From Pseudomonas sp. PDM05 (GTDB lineage Bacteria; Pseudomonadota; Gammaproteobacteria; Pseudomonadales; Pseudomonadaceae), in contig NZ_JACVAC010000001.1 of NCBI RefSeq assembly GCF_014851685.1, forward strand, positions 983,963-1,047,962: a stretch of DNA of 64,000 nucleotides, read 5' to 3'. The position numbers were made by a program, and so were the translations under genes. Shown one piece after another: positions 62,194 to 64,000 of the stretch. The notes under the pieces are model-generated. The model had not been told where the DNA came from. It was given only the letters and a program-made list of their open reading frames with translations, and made no database searches. How positions within the stretch are numbered: the first letter of the stretch is position 1; the number at the start of each line of letters is the position of its first letter.

Positions 62194-63633
62194 TCAAAAG
62201 CCGGCGGCGGTTTCCTGGCAAAGTTGGCTGGCGAGCATCCCCAACGTCATCAGCGCCCGCTCTGCCTCGCGGTTCCACGCTGTGCCGCAATTGAGACGGA
62301 TACAGTGGTTGAACTGCTCGGTGTTACTGAAGATCAGCCCCGGCGCAATGCTGATGCCTTGTTGCAAGGCGCGTACGTGCAGTTCCTGGGTATTGACCCG
62401 TCCCGGCAAACTGACCCACAGGATAAAACCACCACTGGGACGGGTCATCTGCGTGCCTTCGGGGAAGTACTGCTGCACGGCGAGCTGGAAGGCGTTGAGG
62501 TTCTTGCGGTACTCCTGGCGGATGTAACGCAGGTGGCGATCATAGCCCCCGTTCTCCAGATACGCGGCAACGCCCATCTGCGTGACGCTGCACGCCGAAT
62601 GGGTGCTGAACATCTGCAGGCGCTGGATTTCCTGCTGGTACTTGCCGGCAATCATCCAACCGATCCGCACGCCGGGTGACAGGGTCTTGGAGAAGCTCGA
62701 GCAATAGATCACCCGGTCCAGGCGGTCGTAGGCCTTGAGGGCCTTGGTGCGACCGACTTCAAACATCAATTCGCCGTAAATGTCGTCCTCGACGATCTGA
62801 ATATCGAAATCCGACGCCAGGCGCAGCAACTGTTTTTGCCGTTCCTCGGGCATGGTGCCACCGAGGGGATTGCTCAGGCGCGTGGTCAGCACCAGGGCCT
62901 TGATCGACCATTGGTTGGCCGCCAGTTGCAAGGCTTCCAGGCTCATGCCGGAGGCTGGATCACTGGGGATCTCGATGACCTTGAGGCCAAGCAGATCAGC
63001 CAGTTGCAGCAAGCCGTAATACGTCGGCGATTCGGCGGCGATCAGGTCGCCAGGCCGGGTCAGCACGCGCAGCGACATCTGCAGCGCATCGACGCAGCCA
63101 TGGGTGATCACCACTTCGGACGGGTCGACCACCACGCCCGCATCGCGCATGCGGATCGCCACCTGGCGGCGCAGCGGCTCGAAACCAGGGCTGAACATAT
63201 AGCTGAACGCCCGTGGGCTCTGGAAGCGCGTGACCTTGGCCAACTGCTGGTGCAACGCGCGCACCGGCAAGTAATCGACACTCGGCACGGCGGCGCCCAA
63301 CGGGAACACCCCTTCGCGGCGCGATTCGACCAATACCTGTTGGATAATGCTACTGCGGGTGACCAACCCTGGGCGCTCGACGCGGGCGATGTCTGGCGTT
63401 GGCGCGGTGAGCGCCGGCGTCTGGTGCACGTAGTAGCCCGACTGCGGGCGTGCGCGGATCAGCCCCTGGTCTTCCAGGTTGGCATAGGCCTGCAACACCG
63501 TGGCGTGGCTGACGTTGAGCTGGGAGCTCATCTTGCGCACCGAAGGCACGCGCTCGCCCGGTTGATAGACGCCGCGCCGGATGTCCTCGGCCAGTTGCTG
63601 GGCGATACGTTGGTAAAGCAACAGATTGGTCAT
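62194..63633 (-). CDS. MocR-type regulator (GntR HTH fused to aminotransferase fold)
   Basis: 479 residues. The winged helix (about 5-75) contains IAQQLAEDIRRGVYQPGERVPSVRKMSSQLNVSHATVLQAYANLEDQGLI. The aminotransferase fold has ITHGCVDALQMSLRVLTRPGD, EDDIYGELMF and the PLP-lysine region YCSSFSKTLSPGVRIGWM. It is a paralogue of the gene at 7441 in layout but not in close sequence. The target is probably whatever lies upstream before the IS insertion. Here that neighbour has been replaced or displaced by the IS3-family element at the window end. Confidence 0.9.
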   Translation of the reverse strand: MTNLLLYQRIAQQLAEDIRRGVYQPGERVPSVRKMSSQLNVSHATVLQAYANLEDQGLIRARPQSGYYVHQTPALTAPTPDIARVERPGLVTRSSIIQQVLVESRREGVFPLGAAVPSVDYLPVRALHQQLAKVTRFQSPRAFSYMFSPGFEPLRRQVAIRMRDAGVVVDPSEVVITHGCVDALQMSLRVLTRPGDLIAAESPTYYGLLQLADLLGLKVIEIPSDPASGMSLEALQLAANQWSIKALVLTTRLSNPLGGTMPEERQKQLLRLASDFDIQIVEDDIYGELMFEVGRTKALKAYDRLDRVIYCSSFSKTLSPGVRIGWMIAGKYQQEIQRLQMFSTHSACSVTQMGVAAYLENGGYDRHLRYIRQEYRKNLNAFQLAVQQYFPEGTQMTRPSGGFILWVSLPGRVNTQELHVRALQQGISIAPGLIFSNTEQFNHCIRLNCGTAWNREAERALMTLGMLASQLCQETAAGF

Positions 63634-63798
63634 GACGCAGCACTCGATTTCACGGGTATTTTATTTTTGTGTGAAACATACCGGCACAGTTTAAAAGTGT
63701 ACGGGGACAGTTGCCACAATAGTCGAGCGCGGGCGGGAGTGACAGTAAAAACTGTAAGGGTGCTCAAGAGCCTTTTAGGTGTACACCAAACAAAATGT

Positions 63799-63870
63799 GG
63801 GAGCGGGCTTGCCCGCGATAGGGGTGTATCAGCAGAAACAACTCTGGCTGACCCACCGCAATCGCGGGCA
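63799..63870. repeat. REP doublet interrupted by an insertion sequence
   Basis: The left unit GTGGGAGCGGGCTTGCCCGCGATAGGGG is intact. The right unit begins CCGCAATCGCGGGCAAGC and then, where CCGCTCCCAC should follow, changes to unrelated sequence at about 63871. Confidence 0.88.
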
Positions 63871-64000
63871 AGCTGAACTGGTCAAGTAATCTTGGACACC
63901 GATTAAGGTTTCACGCCGCCAACTTCTCCCTGGCGACTGGTGACCGATAGTCGTTGTAGCTATGCGGCCTGGTGATGTTGTAGCGCGATACATAGCGCTG
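63871..64000. mobile_element. IS3-family insertion sequence (left end, partial)
   Basis: Begins TGAACTGGTCAAGTAATC directly inside the REP. The minus strand from the window edge to the stop at 63911-63913 reads QRYVSRYNITRPHSYNDYRSPVAREKLAA, which is the C-terminus of an IS3-family OrfB transposase (YNxxRPHSxNxxxSP). The rest of the element lies beyond the window. Confidence 0.85.
63911..64000 (-). CDS. IS3-family transposase OrfB, C-terminal fragment (continues past window)
   Basis: The last 29 residues are visible: QRYVSRYNITRPHSYN then DYRSPVAREKLAA. YN-x2-RPHS-x-N is the usual C-terminal signature of the DDE transposases of this family. The stop lies 40 bases from the element's end. The catalytic DDE part is outside the window. 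Confidence 0.85.
   Translation of the reverse strand, partial: QRYVSRYNITRPHSYNDYRSPVAREKLAA

Overview
The window looks like chromosome of a fluorescent-group Pseudomonas. The backbone genes follow the order known from P. aeruginosa around PA1736-PA1775 (cmpX, cfrX, cmaX, rraA-like, esterase, ppsA, ppsR; then retropepsin-like/7TM/ATP-grasp, pabB, thrH, cysH; then CoA-enzyme and amidotransferase genes). The spacers are filled with Pseudomonas-type REP doublets, and coding sequence is GC-rich throughout except one island. All family calls come from reading the translated sequence; no database search was possible.

Layout. 1-7301: cmpX (cut by the window edge), cfrX, cmaX, rraA-like, an alpha/beta hydrolase and ppsA on the minus strand, with ppsR divergent. 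7441-14511: a MocR-type regulator facing a five-gene operon: EamA-family exporter; one protein fusing a JAMM protease, a ubiquitin/ThiS-like sulfur-carrier domain, an E1-like adenylyltransferase and a rhodanese; a cysteine-synthase homologue; a serine-acetyltransferase homologue with an extra C-terminal domain; and an AlaX-type tRNA-editing hydrolase. It ends at a terminator. This is the most interesting metabolic system here: a thiocarboxylate route to cysteine or a cysteine-like product, with export and tRNA proofreading attached. 14750-17834: a nitrate/taurine-type ABC transporter without a binding protein. 17984-26583: the 2-methylcitrate (propionate) cluster prpD, prpF, acnD, prpC, prpB and a GntR regulator with a palindromic operator.

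26856-29916: retropepsin-like protein, 7TM inactive transglutaminase and ATP-grasp ligase. 29980-32988: pabB, thrH and cysH. 33472-35740: NCS1 transporter plus a hydantoin-racemase homologue lacking one catalytic cysteine. 35864-41964: mostly single genes (LysR, SDR, HAD, DUF2784, DUF4337, M24 peptidase homologue, His-tailed DMT transporter, cytochrome c).

43062-47193 is an AT-rich island between two copies of a 27-bp direct repeat that is the 3' end of tRNA-Ser(GGA). It holds a broken DUF2971 gene, a broken tyrosine integrase and one intact gene encoding a DUF262 domain joined to an AlbA_2/Schlafen-like domain. This is a strong candidate for an uncharacterised anti-phage defence protein.

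47597-64000: crotonase, plsC-like, corA-like, class-I amidotransferase, a beta-oxidation pair, a 31-residue membrane peptide, a cytochrome c protein, a second ATP-grasp/alpha-E/transglutaminase operon, an RraB homologue, small conserved proteins, a START protein and a second MocR regulator. The right end is an IS3-family element inserted inside a REP doublet.
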